From Bacteroidia bacterium (lineage in GTDB: Bacteria; Bacteroidota; Bacteroidia; Bacteroidales; Azobacteroidaceae), in the NCBI GenBank assembly GCA_025996895.1, contig BNTW01000003.1, forward strand, positions 18,089-82,088: 64,000 bases of DNA. Reading direction: 5' to 3'. Under the pieces are notes generated by a model, which was not told the origin of the DNA, made no database searches, and saw only the letters and a list, made by a program, of their open reading frames with translations. Position 1 is the first letter of the stretch; each line of letters opens with the position of its first letter. Made by a program: the position numbers and the translations under genes. Shown here piece by piece: positions 1 through 9,035 of this stretch.

Positions 1-219
1 ATCTATAATGTTGATTTTATAGTCTTTGTAATTGATGGACACATTTTTCGCCAAAATAGTAATTCCGCGTTCGCGTTCCAAGTCATTGCTGTCTAAAAAT
101 TGGTCTAATTCGGTTTTATCGTCTCGGAAAAGTTTTCCGGCCAGCAACATTTTATCCACCAAAGTTGTTTTGCCATGATCGACGTGCGCGATAATGGCGA
201 TATTCCTTATTTTCTGCAT
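1..219 (-). CDS. typA: Translational GTPase TypA/BipA, N-terminal part (runs off the window)
   Basis: The first 73 residues of a translational GTPase are encoded on the minus strand, and the gene continues beyond base 1. The P-loop [14 protein letters not shown] lies at residues 12-25, and the switch region ERERGITI, typical of TypA/BipA and LepA GTPases, lies at about residues 48-55. The spacing between these motifs and the sequence [18 protein letters not shown] fit TypA rather than LepA or EF-G. TypA is a ribosome-associated GTPase needed under stress and in the cold. The ATG at 219 fits a TAnnTTTG promoter at 250-257. The family call is firm; TypA over a close relative is likely from these residues only. 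Confidence 0.9.
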   Translation of the reverse strand, partial: MQKIRNIAIIAHVDHGKTTLVDKMLLAGKLFRDDKTELDQFLDSNDLERERGITILAKNVSINYKDYKINIID

Positions 220-249
220 ATTAATCTTAATGCCTAATTTTTAAGGGTG

Positions 250-257
250 CAAAGGTA
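250..257 (-). promoter_or_regulatory. Bacteroidetes -7 promoter element for typA
   Basis: On the minus strand this reads TACCTTTG, matching the primary sigma factor -7 consensus TAnnTTTG. It lies 30 bases upstream of the typA ATG, in the 49-base gap after the stop codon of the acyl-CoA synthetase gene. No clear -33 TTTG was found at the usual spacing. Confidence 0.6.
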
Positions 258-268
258 CGAAAAATATT

Positions 269-1924
269 TTAATTCTTCACCTCTCCCCGTATCTGTACTC
301 GCCGGATTTTTCCGCTGATGGTTTTCGGCAGTTCTTCGACAAACTCGATAATGCGTGGATATTTATATGGCGCAGTCACTTTCTTCACGTGGTCTTGAAT
401 TTCCTTAATTAATTCTTCGCCCGCCCGGGCTTTGTAATCAGGTGCTAAAATAATTGTCGCTTTGACCACTTGTCCGCGAATTTCGTCCGGAACACCGGTA
501 ATCGCACACTCCACAATAGCCGGGTGCGTCATCAACGCACTTTCCACTTCAAACGGTCCGATACGGTAGCCGGAACTTTTTATCACATCATCGTTTCGAC
601 CGACAAACCAATAATAGCCGTCTTCGTCGCGCCAAGCGATGTCGCCGGTATGATAGATATTATCGGAATATACACTTTCTGTTAATTCCGAATCGCGGTA
701 ATAGCCCATAAATAACCCCACCGGAACGGATTTGTCTGTGCGGAAAATGATTTCGCCCTGTTCGCCGTCTTCGCAACTTCTGCCGTCCCAAGTGATTAAG
801 TCCATGTCGTAAGCCGGACTCGGCACACCCATTGAGCCGGGTTTGGGTGTTATCCAAGGGAAATTAGCAATCGTAACAGTCGTCTCCGTTTGTCCGAAAC
901 CTTCCATCAGTTTCAAGCCGGTTGCTTCGTAAAAAGCCTCATAGACAGAGGGATTAAGCGGCTCGCCTGCAATTTCGCAGTATTTTAAAGAAGACAAATC
1001 GTAATTTTTGATATTTTCCCTGATTAAAAAGCGGAAAACGGTCGGTGGTGCGCAAAAAGATGTAATCCGATAATTTTGCATGATTTGTAGCAAATCGGCG
1101 GGCGTAAATTTCTCGTGGTCATACACAAAAATGCACGCGCCCATAATCCATTGTCCATACAATTTTCCCCAAGCAGCTTTCGCCCAGCCGGTGTCGGCCA
1201 GCGTCAGGTGCAAACTGTCTTCCTTCAAATTTTGCCAATAGCCGGCCGTAATGATGTGTCCCAGCGGATAAGCAAAATTGTGAATCACCATTTTAGGATT
1301 TCCGGTTGTCCCCGAAGTAAAATAGAGCAACATAATATCGTCGTTGCTGTTCGATTGTGCCGGCTTGACAAAGGGTTTCGCTTCCGCTATTCCTTGCCGG
1401 AAATCAGACCAGCCTTTCGGAACTTCCGCGCCAATTGAAATGCGGTGTTTCAACGTGGGACATTCAGGCAAAGCCTCATCAACGTGTTGCATAATCAATG
1501 TTTCTCCGACACTGATAATCGCCTTAATATCAGCCGAATTACAACGATAAACAATGTCTTTTTTCGTCAATAAATGCGTGGCGGGAATAGCCACCGCACC
1601 GATTTTGTGCAGTCCCAAAATGGCAAACCAATACCAATAGCGGCGTTTGAGAATCAACATGACCATGTCGCCTTTGCCGATACCCAGCGATTGAAAATAA
1701 GAAGCGGCCGCATCGCTTTTCTCTTTCATCTCCTTGAAAGTGAAGTCGATATGTTCGCCCTGGTCATTCACCCAGCACAAGGCTTTTTTATCCGGCCGGG
1801 TTTTCGCCCATTCATCGACTATATCGTATGCAAAATTAAACTGTCCGGGAACCTTGATTTTGAAATTCGCATTGAAATCTGCTTGATCTTTAAACTCAGT
1901 TTGAGGAATATATTTTTCTACCAT
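269..1924 (-). CDS. AMP-forming acyl-CoA synthetase (acetyl/medium-chain type)
   Basis: A 551-residue member of the ANL adenylate-forming superfamily that activates a carboxylic acid to its acyl-AMP and then to acyl-CoA. The phosphate-binding motif [13 protein letters not shown] is at about residues 200-212. GFGQTE and [20 protein letters not shown] follow in the second half, and the C-terminal catalytic lysine lies in [10 protein letters not shown] near residue 540. Length and motif order match short/medium-chain acyl-CoA synthetases (ACS/ACSM-like); the substrate cannot be told from sequence. It shares one base with the upstream XRE-cupin gene (TAATG), so the two are translationally coupled. 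The regulator probably controls this enzyme. No signal peptide, so cytoplasmic. Confidence 0.9.
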   Translation of the reverse strand: MVEKYIPQTEFKDQADFNANFKIKVPGQFNFAYDIVDEWAKTRPDKKALCWVNDQGEHIDFTFKEMKEKSDAAASYFQSLGIGKGDMVMLILKRRYWYWFAILGLHKIGAVAIPATHLLTKKDIVYRCNSADIKAIISVGETLIMQHVDEALPECPTLKHRISIGAEVPKGWSDFRQGIAEAKPFVKPAQSNSNDDIMLLYFTSGTTGNPKMVIHNFAYPLGHIITAGYWQNLKEDSLHLTLADTGWAKAAWGKLYGQWIMGACIFVYDHEKFTPADLLQIMQNYRITSFCAPPTVFRFLIRENIKNYDLSSLKYCEIAGEPLNPSVYEAFYEATGLKLMEGFGQTETTVTIANFPWITPKPGSMGVPSPAYDMDLITWDGRSCEDGEQGEIIFRTDKSVPVGLFMGYYRDSELTESVYSDNIYHTGDIAWRDEDGYYWFVGRNDDVIKSSGYRIGPFEVESALMTHPAIVECAITGVPDEIRGQVVKATIILAPDYKARAGEELIKEIQDHVKKVTAPYKYPRIIEFVEELPKTISGKIRRVQIRGEVKN

Positions 1925-2478
1925 TACAATATCACTGCTAAAAATTTAACTAATTGATTATCCAACGCTTTCATACCATGCGGATAAGACGAATCGAAAT
2001 AAATGCTATCGCCGGCGTTCAATATCAGCTCTTTTCGGTTGATTTGCAGCAGCAAGCGGCCTTCCAGCACATAATTAAATTCCTCTCCGTCATGCGTGTT
2101 CAGGTAAATCGGGTTATCATTCGGCTCGACGGTCACTTCAAACGGCTCGACTTTCGGATGCCGGTAACCACTCGCCAACGCCTGATATTTGTAGGCTTTG
2201 GTGCGTTCGACCGAAACGCCTCGTCCCTTGCGAGTGAGAAAATACGCATTCATACGCGGCTCTTCGCCCGAAATCAACGTTGAAGTGTCAATACCGAATT
2301 TTTGCGACACGTCGAAAAGAAAACTCATCGGAATATCGACCTCACCGGATTCATACCGCAAAACATCGTTTTCCGCCTTTCCTGTCTGTTGCGCCATCGC
2401 TTTCGCCGACAAATCCATCGACTCACGTAAGCCTTTCAGCCGTTCGGCAATTTGTTTAATCTGTTCGTTCATAATCAT
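1924..2478 (-). CDS. XRE-family regulator with C-terminal cupin domain
   Basis: A 184-residue protein with an N-terminal helix-turn-helix (about residues 8-60, [20 protein letters not shown] region) and a C-terminal cupin barrel (about 110-180; [18 protein letters not shown] and [15 protein letters not shown] carry the two cupin motifs). Such XRE-cupin regulators sense small metabolites, and are often paired with a gene for the metabolite's enzyme. Here the gene is first in a two-gene operon with an acyl-CoA synthetase, so control of acid activation is a reasonable inference. The start could be the first or third codon (both ATG). A promoter lies just upstream at 2490-2497. Confidence 0.88.
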   Translation of the reverse strand: MIMNEQIKQIAERLKGLRESMDLSAKAMAQQTGKAENDVLRYESGEVDIPMSFLFDVSQKFGIDTSTLISGEEPRMNAYFLTRKGRGVSVERTKAYKYQALASGYRHPKVEPFEVTVEPNDNPIYLNTHDGEEFNYVLEGRLLLQINRKELILNAGDSIYFDSSYPHGMKALDNQLVKFLAVIL

Positions 2479-2489
2479 ATATTGAGGTG

Positions 2490-2497
2490 CAAAACTA
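2490..2497 (-). promoter_or_regulatory. -7 promoter element for the XRE-cupin/acyl-CoA synthetase operon
   Basis: Minus-strand TAGTTTTG fits TAnnTTTG and lies 12 bases upstream of the first ATG of the regulator. It faces away from the recJ promoter in a 145-base divergent gap (2479-2623). The leader would be very short, about 5-6 bases if transcription starts 7 bases downstream. Confidence 0.5.
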
Positions 2498-2570
2498 CAA
2501 AATTATTCCGGATTGTTTTGCCATTTTTCAAAAAAAACTATAAATTCAATCAATTCTCATAATAAATCAC

Positions 2571-2578
2571 TACCTTTG
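2571..2578 (+). promoter_or_regulatory. -7 promoter element for recJ-recQ
   Basis: TACCTTTG matches the TAnnTTTG consensus and lies 46 bases upstream of the recJ ATG. Confidence 0.6.
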
Positions 2579-2623
2579 TGTGTTTTTACGAGAGAGAAAA
2601 AAAAGAAAATAAAACATATATAA

Positions 2624-4351
2624 ATGACAAGCAAATGGAACTATCAACCTCCTACACACGAACAAGTACTTAAAAAAGAAGAATTTTCAACAAGATTCAG
2701 ATTGAATCCTGCTGTCTGTTTATTGCTGATACAGAGAGGGATAACCACTGAAAAAGAAGTACAGAAATTTCTTAATCCAAGCATAAGGGATTTGCACGAT
2801 CCCTTTGAATTTCCGGACATGCAAAAAGCTGTCAGCCGTCTGGAAAGAGCCTTAGGAAACAAAGAAAAAATTCTCGTGTATGGAGATTATGATGTAGATG
2901 GCACTACGGCTGTAGCGTTGGTCTATAAATTTCTGGAGCAATTTTGCTCAAAGTCTTATCTGGATTATTATATCCCGGATCGTTCGGACGAAGGTTGCGG
3001 TATTTCTCCGCAGGGTATTGATTATGCACACGAAAATAATGTGAAGTTGATTATAGCCTTGGATTGTGGGATAAAAGCGGCCGATATGGTTAATTATGCC
3101 AGTTCGTTAGGAATTGACATTATTGTTTGCGATCACCACATGCCGGACAAGGAACTTCCGTCCGCTGTGGCTATTCTGGACGCGAAACGCGAAGATTCTA
3201 CTTATCCCTATTCCCATCTTTCGGGTTGTGGTGTGGGATTTAAGTTAATGCAGGCTTTTGCGCAAAACAACGAAATCGAGTTTATTCGTTTGAAAAACCT
3301 GCTTGATTTGTGTGCGGTGAGCATTGCGTCGGACATTGTGCCGATTACCGGTGAAAACCGTGTACTGGCGGCTTATGGTTTAAAGCAGTTAAATCAAAAT
3401 CCGAGCAAAGGCCTAAAAGGAGTTATTGATGTCTGCGGATTGTCGGGCAAAGAAATTACCGTTAGTGACATTGTGTTTAAAATCGGCCCCCGCTTGAATG
3501 CATCGGGACGAATGATGAACGCAAAAGAAGCAGTGGATTTGCTGCTGTCGAAGGATTTTAAATCGGCCAAAGAGAAAAGTGAAAACATCAACCAATACAA
3601 CGATGACCGCCGCGAGTTGGATAAACGCACGACCGACGAAGCCTACGCGTTTTTAGACGCGAATCCTGAAGTTGCTGATAAAAAGGTGATTGTGATTTTC
3701 AAACGCGAGTGGCACAAAGGCGTTATCGGTATTGTGGCTTCCCGTCTGACGGAAAAATATTACAAGCCCGCGATTGTCTTTACGGAATCCAATGGATTTA
3801 TTTCAGGCTCAGCACGTTCCATTACCGGTTTCGATATTTATAAGGCCATAGAATCCACAGAGGATTTGCTCGAAAACTTTGGGGGACACACGTTTGCCGT
3901 CGGCATTACCATTTCGGAAGAAAATTTGAACTTGTTTAAAGAACGCTTGGAAAATTTTGCGGACGAAAACATGATTGCGGAACAAATGACGCAAACGCTC
4001 GACATCGATGCTGCGTTGCAGTTGAAGGAAATTGATGTTAAACTGTTGACGGACATCAAAAGCATGCAGCCGTTTGGGCCGGAAAATCAAAAGCCGGTTT
4101 TTTGTTCATTTAGGGTAAAAGACGCAGGAAGCAGTAAATTAGTAGGTAAAGAGCTGGAACACATTAAATTAGATGTTGTTGATAACTCAACGGAAAATGT
4201 CGTTCAGGCGATTGCTTTCGGTATGCACCGTTTTTACGAAAACATCAAATCGGGAAAACCGTTTGATATTTGTTATACGGTGGAAGAAAATAATTATAAC
4301 GGCAACAGCAGCGTACAATTATTAATTAAAGACATAAGAGTTGAAAATTGA
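2624..4351 (+). CDS. recJ: Single-stranded-DNA-specific 5'-3' exonuclease RecJ
   Basis: A 575-residue DHH-family nuclease that degrades single-stranded DNA 5' to 3' in recombination and mismatch or base-excision repair. GDYDVDGTT (residues 87-95), DCG (147-149) and DHH (170-172) supply the metal ligands of the DHH domain. The DHHA1 motif GGHTFAVG lies near residue 420, followed by an OB-like C-terminal part. Length is normal for RecJ. It is first in an operon with recQ, whose start overlaps its stop codon. RecQ unwinding followed by RecJ resection is the classical RecF-pathway pair, so the coupling makes functional sense. Confidence 0.96.
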   Translation: MTSKWNYQPPTHEQVLKKEEFSTRFRLNPAVCLLLIQRGITTEKEVQKFLNPSIRDLHDPFEFPDMQKAVSRLERALGNKEKILVYGDYDVDGTTAVALVYKFLEQFCSKSYLDYYIPDRSDEGCGISPQGIDYAHENNVKLIIALDCGIKAADMVNYASSLGIDIIVCDHHMPDKELPSAVAILDAKREDSTYPYSHLSGCGVGFKLMQAFAQNNEIEFIRLKNLLDLCAVSIASDIVPITGENRVLAAYGLKQLNQNPSKGLKGVIDVCGLSGKEITVSDIVFKIGPRLNASGRMMNAKEAVDLLLSKDFKSAKEKSENINQYNDDRRELDKRTTDEAYAFLDANPEVADKKVIVIFKREWHKGVIGIVASRLTEKYYKPAIVFTESNGFISGSARSITGFDIYKAIESTEDLLENFGGHTFAVGITISEENLNLFKERLENFADENMIAEQMTQTLDIDAALQLKEIDVKLLTDIKSMQPFGPENQKPVFCSFRVKDAGSSKLVGKELEHIKLDVVDNSTENVVQAIAFGMHRFYENIKSGKPFDICYTVEENNYNGNSSVQLLIKDIRVEN

Positions 4352-6255
4352 ATTCTTTTCTCGAAATTCTAAAGCAGTATTGGGGCTATGATTCTTTCCG
4401 CTCGTTGCAGGAAGACATCATTGCTTCGGTGTATGAGGGAAAAGACACGTTGGGACTGATGCCCACCGGCGGCGGAAAATCACTGACTTTTCAAGTGCCG
4501 ACGATGTTGATGGAAGGCATTTGCATTGTGGTTACACCGTTGATTGCCCTAATGAAAGACCAGGTTGATGCCTTGCGCAAAAAAGGTATTAAGGCCACGA
4601 TGGTACATTCGGGCATGAGTCGTCAGGAAATTTTGGTCGCACTGGAAAATTGCATTTTAGGTAATTATAAATTTTTGTATGTTTCGCCCGAACGCTTGGG
4701 GACGGAATTATTTCTTGCCAAAGTGAGCGATATGCAGGTTTGCCTGATTGCGGTGGATGAATCGCATTGTATTTCGCAATGGGGGTACGATTTTCGTCCG
4801 TCTTACCTGAAAATTGTGGAATTGCGTACACTTTTTCCTGATGTTCCGGTGTTGGCATTGACGGCCACTGCCACACTCGAAGTGATTGACGACATTCAGG
4901 AAAAATTGCATTTTCGGCAGAAAAATGTATTCCGGAAAAGTTTTGAACGTAAAAATCTGGTGTATGTAATCCGAAATACGGACGATAAGTTGTTTGAAAT
5001 CGTTAAAATTCTCAACAGCGTGCAGGGAAGCGCGATTGTGTATGTCAGAAGCCGGAAAAGGACAAAAGAAATTGCGGTAGAACTGCAACGGCAAGGCATT
5101 TCGGCCGATTTTTTCCATGCGGGACTGACTTCGGACGAAAAAACGAAGAAGCAAGATGCCTGGAAGGAAAATTTGTGCCGCGTGATTGTTTGCACCAACG
5201 CCTTCGGAATGGGTATTGACAAGCCTGACGTGTGTGCGGTCATTCATTTTGAGTTGCCTAATTCGCTCGAAGAATATTTTCAGGAAGCGGGACGCGCCGG
5301 TCGAAACGAACAAAAAGCCTACGCGGTGGCTTTATACACTTCGCGTGACCAGGCGCAATTAAAAAAACGTATCAAAGATGAATTTCCTGAACGCGAATTT
5401 ATCCTCGACGTATATGAAAAATTGGCTTATTTTTTCCAAATCGGTATGGGAATGGGGGAGAATACCGGGCATAATTTTAATATTGAACAGTTTTGCTCGT
5501 CTTTTCATTATAATTTGACACATACACACAACGCGCTGAAAATCATTGATTTATCGGGATATATCGAATATATTGAAGATATCGACAAACATTCCAAGTT
5601 GTTTTTTTTGCTTCAAAAGGAAGATTTGTACCATCTCGACGGATTAAGTCCCGAATTGGATAAACTGTTGCAGGTTGTTTTGCGTTCCTACACCGGATTG
5701 TTTGCCGATTATGTGTATATCAACGAAACGCTTATCGCGCAACGTGCCGGTGTAGAGCCGTTGGACGTGTATGACGGACTGAAATTTTTGTCCGCGCAGG
5801 GCATTATCCATTATATTCCGGCCAAAAAAGTACCGACAATCTATTACGTCCGCAGTCGCGAAGAACGCAAATATCTGAAAATTCCGCGACCGGTGTATGA
5901 AGAACGGCGCGACCGCATGATACGTCGTGTCGAGAAGGTGATTGAATACGGATCAAGTACGAATGAATGTCGGAATAAATTGTTACTGAACTATTTCGGT
6001 GAAACCGAAGCCACTGCTTGCGGACATTGCGATGTTTGTCTTTCCAAAAAGAAAAACGGCGCGAACGAAGTGGCTGTCAATCAGATTATTCAGGAAATAT
6101 TGGCTCGTTTGTCCGAAACGGAAACCGATTTGGAAACACTGATGCACGATTTGGAATATCCCGAAAAGCCGGTTATCAAAGCCCTGCGATTTCTGGCCGA
6201 CAGCAAACAAATCCAAATAAAAGATAATAAAATACAAAAAATGCAGTTTAAATAA
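4348..6255 (+). CDS. recQ: RecQ-family ATP-dependent DNA helicase
   Basis: A 635-residue superfamily 2 3'-5' DNA helicase. Walker A GGGKS is at residues 41-45, DESHCISQWGYDFRP (motif II and the RecQ loop) at about 138-152, and ALTATAT (motif III) follows. CTNAFGMGIDKPDV (motif V) and QEAGRAGRNEQ (motif VI) are in the second lobe. The RQC zinc site uses C-x16-CGHCDVC in the region NECRNKLLLNYFGE to CDVCLSK. No HRDC domain is evident after it. The reading frame has a TGA at 4342-4344 and its first ATG lies next to the Walker A, so TTG at 4348 is the only plausible start. The TTG overlaps the recJ TGA (TTGA). Confidence 0.95.
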   Translation: MNSFLEILKQYWGYDSFRSLQEDIIASVYEGKDTLGLMPTGGGKSLTFQVPTMLMEGICIVVTPLIALMKDQVDALRKKGIKATMVHSGMSRQEILVALENCILGNYKFLYVSPERLGTELFLAKVSDMQVCLIAVDESHCISQWGYDFRPSYLKIVELRTLFPDVPVLALTATATLEVIDDIQEKLHFRQKNVFRKSFERKNLVYVIRNTDDKLFEIVKILNSVQGSAIVYVRSRKRTKEIAVELQRQGISADFFHAGLTSDEKTKKQDAWKENLCRVIVCTNAFGMGIDKPDVCAVIHFELPNSLEEYFQEAGRAGRNEQKAYAVALYTSRDQAQLKKRIKDEFPEREFILDVYEKLAYFFQIGMGMGENTGHNFNIEQFCSSFHYNLTHTHNALKIIDLSGYIEYIEDIDKHSKLFFLLQKEDLYHLDGLSPELDKLLQVVLRSYTGLFADYVYINETLIAQRAGVEPLDVYDGLKFLSAQGIIHYIPAKKVPTIYYVRSREERKYLKIPRPVYEERRDRMIRRVEKVIEYGSSTNECRNKLLLNYFGETEATACGHCDVCLSKKKNGANEVAVNQIIQEILARLSETETDLETLMHDLEYPEKPVIKALRFLADSKQIQIKDNKIQKMQFK

Positions 6256-6257
6256 CT

Positions 6258-7145
6258 ATGAAGCTGTCGATTGTCATTGTCAATTATAACGTTAAATATT
6301 TTTTGGAACAGTGTCTGGAATCTGTTCTGAAAGCCGTACAAGATTTGTCGGTTGAGATTTTTGTCGTTGATAATCGTTCTTCCGACGGTTCCCTGGACTA
6401 TTTACAACCGAAATTTCCGCAAGTCCGCTTTATTGCCAACGAAGAAAATGTTGGGTTTTCGCGGGCCAACAATCAGGCCATTCGTTTGGCGCAGGGCGAA
6501 TATATTTTGTTGTTAAATCCCGATACGGTGATTGGAGAACAAACGCTTGTTCGTGTGTGCGATTTCATGGATAAGCACCCGGAAGCGGGCGGATTAGGCG
6601 TGAAAATGTTGGATGGTTATGGACAGTTTTTGCCCGAATCCAAGCGGGGTTTTCCTTCGCCATGGAATTCATTTTGTAAGATGTCGGGCTTGTCGGTGTT
6701 GTTCCCGAAGTCCAAGATTTTCGGAAAATATCATTTGCGCTATTTAGACGAAAATAGTGTGCATGAAGTCGAAGTCTTGGCGGGCGCGTTCATGTTGTTG
6801 CGAAAAACAGTGTTGGATAGGGTAGGGCTATTGGATGAAGGGTTTTTTATGTACGGTGAAGATATCGACCTTTCTTACCGCATTCGGCAGAGTGGGTACA
6901 AAAATTATTATTTTCCGGAGCCGATTGTGCATTACAAAGGCGAAAGCACGAAAAAAAACAGCAAATATGTGCGGATTTTTTACAATGCGATGTTGATTTT
7001 CTACAACAAACATTATGCTCACGCAAATTTTTTTGCCAAAATACTCATGCGCTCGTCCATTCGTTTGGGGATGTTTTTTGCCCTTGCCGGCAATCTGTTT
7101 GGTCGTTTAAAAAACAAATTCTATGGCTTTTTTAGAAAACAATAA
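6258..7145 (+). CDS. Glycosyltransferase family 2 (rhamnosyltransferase-like)
   Basis: A 295-residue GT-A fold transferase. It opens with LSIVIVNYNVKYFLEQCLES, the nucleotide-sugar-binding strand of GT2 enzymes. VVDNRSSDGS and LLLNPDTVI (the DxD-like metal site region) follow, and the acceptor-side motif GFFMYGEDIDLSYRI is near residue 195. It most resembles dTDP-Rha:polysaccharide rhamnosyltransferases and other cell-surface glycan transferases, but donor and acceptor are not deducible. The C-terminus has a hydrophobic segment (about 255-275) that may tether it to the membrane. It starts 2 bases after recQ and overlaps the next gene by 23 bases, so it is in the same transcription unit. Confidence 0.87.
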   Translation: MKLSIVIVNYNVKYFLEQCLESVLKAVQDLSVEIFVVDNRSSDGSLDYLQPKFPQVRFIANEENVGFSRANNQAIRLAQGEYILLLNPDTVIGEQTLVRVCDFMDKHPEAGGLGVKMLDGYGQFLPESKRGFPSPWNSFCKMSGLSVLFPKSKIFGKYHLRYLDENSVHEVEVLAGAFMLLRKTVLDRVGLLDEGFFMYGEDIDLSYRIRQSGYKNYYFPEPIVHYKGESTKKNSKYVRIFYNAMLIFYNKHYAHANFFAKILMRSSIRLGMFFALAGNLFGRLKNKFYGFFRKQ

Positions 7146-7647
7146 GATTCGATTGCGCGCATTGGAGCCGGAAGATTTGGGCGTTTTGTATCGTTGGGAA
7201 AACGATACGGCTCTTTGGCATCACGGATCGACGCTCACGCCGTTTTCCAAATATGTCTTACGCGATTATATTGCTAATTCTTCGCAGGATATTTTTCAAA
7301 CCCGACAACTCCGCTTACTGATTGTCGAGAAACAGACCGAAACGCCTGTCGGAGCCATTGATTTATACGATTTCGATCCGGTTAATCTTCGTGCCGGCGT
7401 GGGTATTTTGATAGACAGCGCGTACCAACGGCAAGGATTTGGCTTGCAAGCCTTGCAATTAATAAAAAACTATGCTTCTCAAGTTTTGTTTTTGAAACAA
7501 CTGTATGTCGTTGTACCTCAATCGAATGAGCCGAGTTACCGGTTGTTTCAAAAAAGCGGCTTTGAAACTGCCGGAATATTAAAAGATTGGATTAAAACCC
7601 CCGAAGGATTTGTCGACGCTTATATCATGCAGGCGTATTCAAAATAA
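7123..7647 (+). CDS. GNAT-family N-acetyltransferase (RimJ/RimL-like)
   Basis: A 174-residue acetyltransferase of the GNAT fold. RLRALEPEDLGVLYRWEND at the N-terminus is the usual RimJ/RimL-type opening. The acetyl-CoA binding loop reads AYQRQGFGLQALQLI (about residues 104-118; Q/R-x-x-G-x-G/A form). YVVVPQSNEPSYRLFQKSGFE near 125-145 is the motif B region. The acceptor could be a protein N-terminus, a spermidine-like amine or an antibiotic; nothing decides it. The ATG lies inside the end of the glycosyltransferase gene. The 3' end overlaps the convergent nitrilase gene by 28 bases. Confidence 0.85.
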   Translation: MAFLENNKIRLRALEPEDLGVLYRWENDTALWHHGSTLTPFSKYVLRDYIANSSQDIFQTRQLRLLIVEKQTETPVGAIDLYDFDPVNLRAGVGILIDSAYQRQGFGLQALQLIKNYASQVLFLKQLYVVVPQSNEPSYRLFQKSGFETAGILKDWIKTPEGFVDAYIMQAYSK

Positions 7648-8411
7648 TCTGCGTCTTCCCATGCCGGAAATTTTGCCCGAAAGGCTTCTAAATCACGTTT
7701 ATAAAGGCAATCGGTAATGACGGCCGGTTGGTTTTTTTCGGCTTGCGCCAGCAGGTTGCCTTTGAAATCAATTAGCGCAGAATCGCCTTGATAAGAAATA
7801 CCATTGCCGTCTTTCTCTATTCGATTGACTCCACAGACGTAGCAAAGATTTTCGATAGCGCGGGCTTTCAATAAGATGTCCCAAGCATTTGCGCGAGGTT
7901 GCGGCCAATTGGCCACGCACAACAGCAGGTCGTATTCATTGCTCCGGTTCCGTATCCAAACCGGAAAACGCAAGTCGTAGCAAACAATCAGGCGGATATT
8001 CCAGCCTTTGTACGGAATAATCGTATAGCTATTGCCGGCCGTAAAAAGGTGGTGTTCTTCCGCCATGCGAAACAAGTGGCGTTTGTCGGAAAAATGACTT
8101 TTGCCTTCCGGTGTAACGAAAAAACCGCGATTAAACAGCCGGTTTTCGGCATTTTTCGCTAAAAAACTTCCAGCGATGGCGAGATTAGACTCTTTCGCCC
8201 ACTGTCGTACGGTTTGGATTGTATTGCCTTCGTTGGTTTCCGCCAAATAACTTGCCTGCATGGAAAAACCGGTAGAAAACATTTCGGGAAGCACGACCAA
8301 ATCGGACAACCCTTTTAAAGAAAACACACGAGCATAAAAATCGTGCAGATTTTGTGTCTTATCTTCCCAAGCGATAGCGGATTGAATAAAACTGATGCGT
8401 AGCTCGTTCAT
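7620..8411 (-). CDS. Carbon-nitrogen hydrolase, omega-amidase (Nit2/YafV)-like
   Basis: A 263-residue nitrilase-superfamily hydrolase with the complete Glu-Lys-Cys triad. The Glu is in LPEMFSTGFSM (about residue 42), the Lys in DKRHLFRMAEE (about 112) and the Cys in LIVCYDLRFPVW (about 145). Family members with this VCYDLRFPVW and EMF pattern are omega-amidases, which hydrolyse alpha-ketoglutaramate and similar ketoacid amides as metabolite repair after transamination. Cytoplasmic. The ATG overlaps the stop codon of the upstream acyltransferase gene (ATGA), so the two are co-translated. It converges tail to tail with the GNAT gene. Confidence 0.88.
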   Translation of the reverse strand: MNELRISFIQSAIAWEDKTQNLHDFYARVFSLKGLSDLVVLPEMFSTGFSMQASYLAETNEGNTIQTVRQWAKESNLAIAGSFLAKNAENRLFNRGFFVTPEGKSHFSDKRHLFRMAEEHHLFTAGNSYTIIPYKGWNIRLIVCYDLRFPVWIRNRSNEYDLLLCVANWPQPRANAWDILLKARAIENLCYVCGVNRIEKDGNGISYQGDSALIDFKGNLLAQAEKNQPAVITDCLYKRDLEAFRAKFPAWEDADYFEYACMI

Positions 8412-8947
8412 ATAGCAAATTTTCCCGGATATTTTCCCGGAATGTTTTCATAAAATTGTTTGATTTGGGCAATATCGCCCTCGACATCTCCGGTCGGAAT
8501 AAAATTGCTCATTATCCCAATAATCTTTTTTGTATAATCCAGATAAGCCAACGTAATCGGCACTTGCGCTTTCCAAGCGATATAATAAAAGCCGGATTTC
8601 CAGTGCGGATTTTTCTTTCGAGTACCTTCGGGCGCAATCGCGAGCTGAAATTCTTCGTGCCGGCTAAATTCTTCGGCCATTGTTTCGGTGAGCGACGAAT
8701 TTTTGGTGCGATTAACCGGAAAACCCCCGATAGCTGTCAAAAAATACTTCAAAGGAAAGAAAAACCATGTTTTTTTCATTAAAAAATGTGGCTTTCCACC
8801 GATGGATTTATAGAAGAGCATGCCAATCAGAAAGTCCCAATTACTCGTATGCGGTGCAACGCAAATGACACATTTAGAGGGTATTGTAATTTCTACGGAA
8901 GAACGCCAACCGGCAATTTTGAGCAAAAGAGAATAGATTTGTTTCAT
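8408..8947 (-). CDS. PlsC-type 1-acylglycerol-3-phosphate acyltransferase family protein
   Basis: A 179-residue acyltransferase, shorter than typical PlsC (about 240). The catalytic H-x4-D is seen in APHTSNWDFL (about residues 31-40), FPVNRTKNSS corresponds to block II, and APEGTRKK (about 109-116) is block III. It probably acylates a lysophospholipid or related lipid at the inner membrane. The short form, beginning close to the HX4D motif, is common in Bacteroidetes as a second acyltransferase paralogue, so the call is to family only. It leads a two-gene unit with the nitrilase. No obvious TAnnTTTG element was found immediately upstream. Confidence 0.83.
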   Translation of the reverse strand: MKQIYSLLLKIAGWRSSVEITIPSKCVICVAPHTSNWDFLIGMLFYKSIGGKPHFLMKKTWFFFPLKYFLTAIGGFPVNRTKNSSLTETMAEEFSRHEEFQLAIAPEGTRKKNPHWKSGFYYIAWKAQVPITLAYLDYTKKIIGIMSNFIPTGDVEGDIAQIKQFYENIPGKYPGKFAI

Positions 8948-9001
8948 TAACTTATAATTTGGGTACGAAATTAAGGATTTTTTCTTTAATAGGAAAATGT
9001 G

Positions 9002-9009
9002 TATCTTTG
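9002..9009 (+). promoter_or_regulatory. -7 promoter element for the glycogen operon
   Basis: TATCTTTG matches TAnnTTTG and lies 27 bases upstream of the ATG at 9036. A start at the TTG at 9021 would leave almost no leader, which is why 9036 was chosen for the gene. Confidence 0.65.
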
Positions 9010-9035
9010 CCGGATAATGGTTGACTACACTAAAT

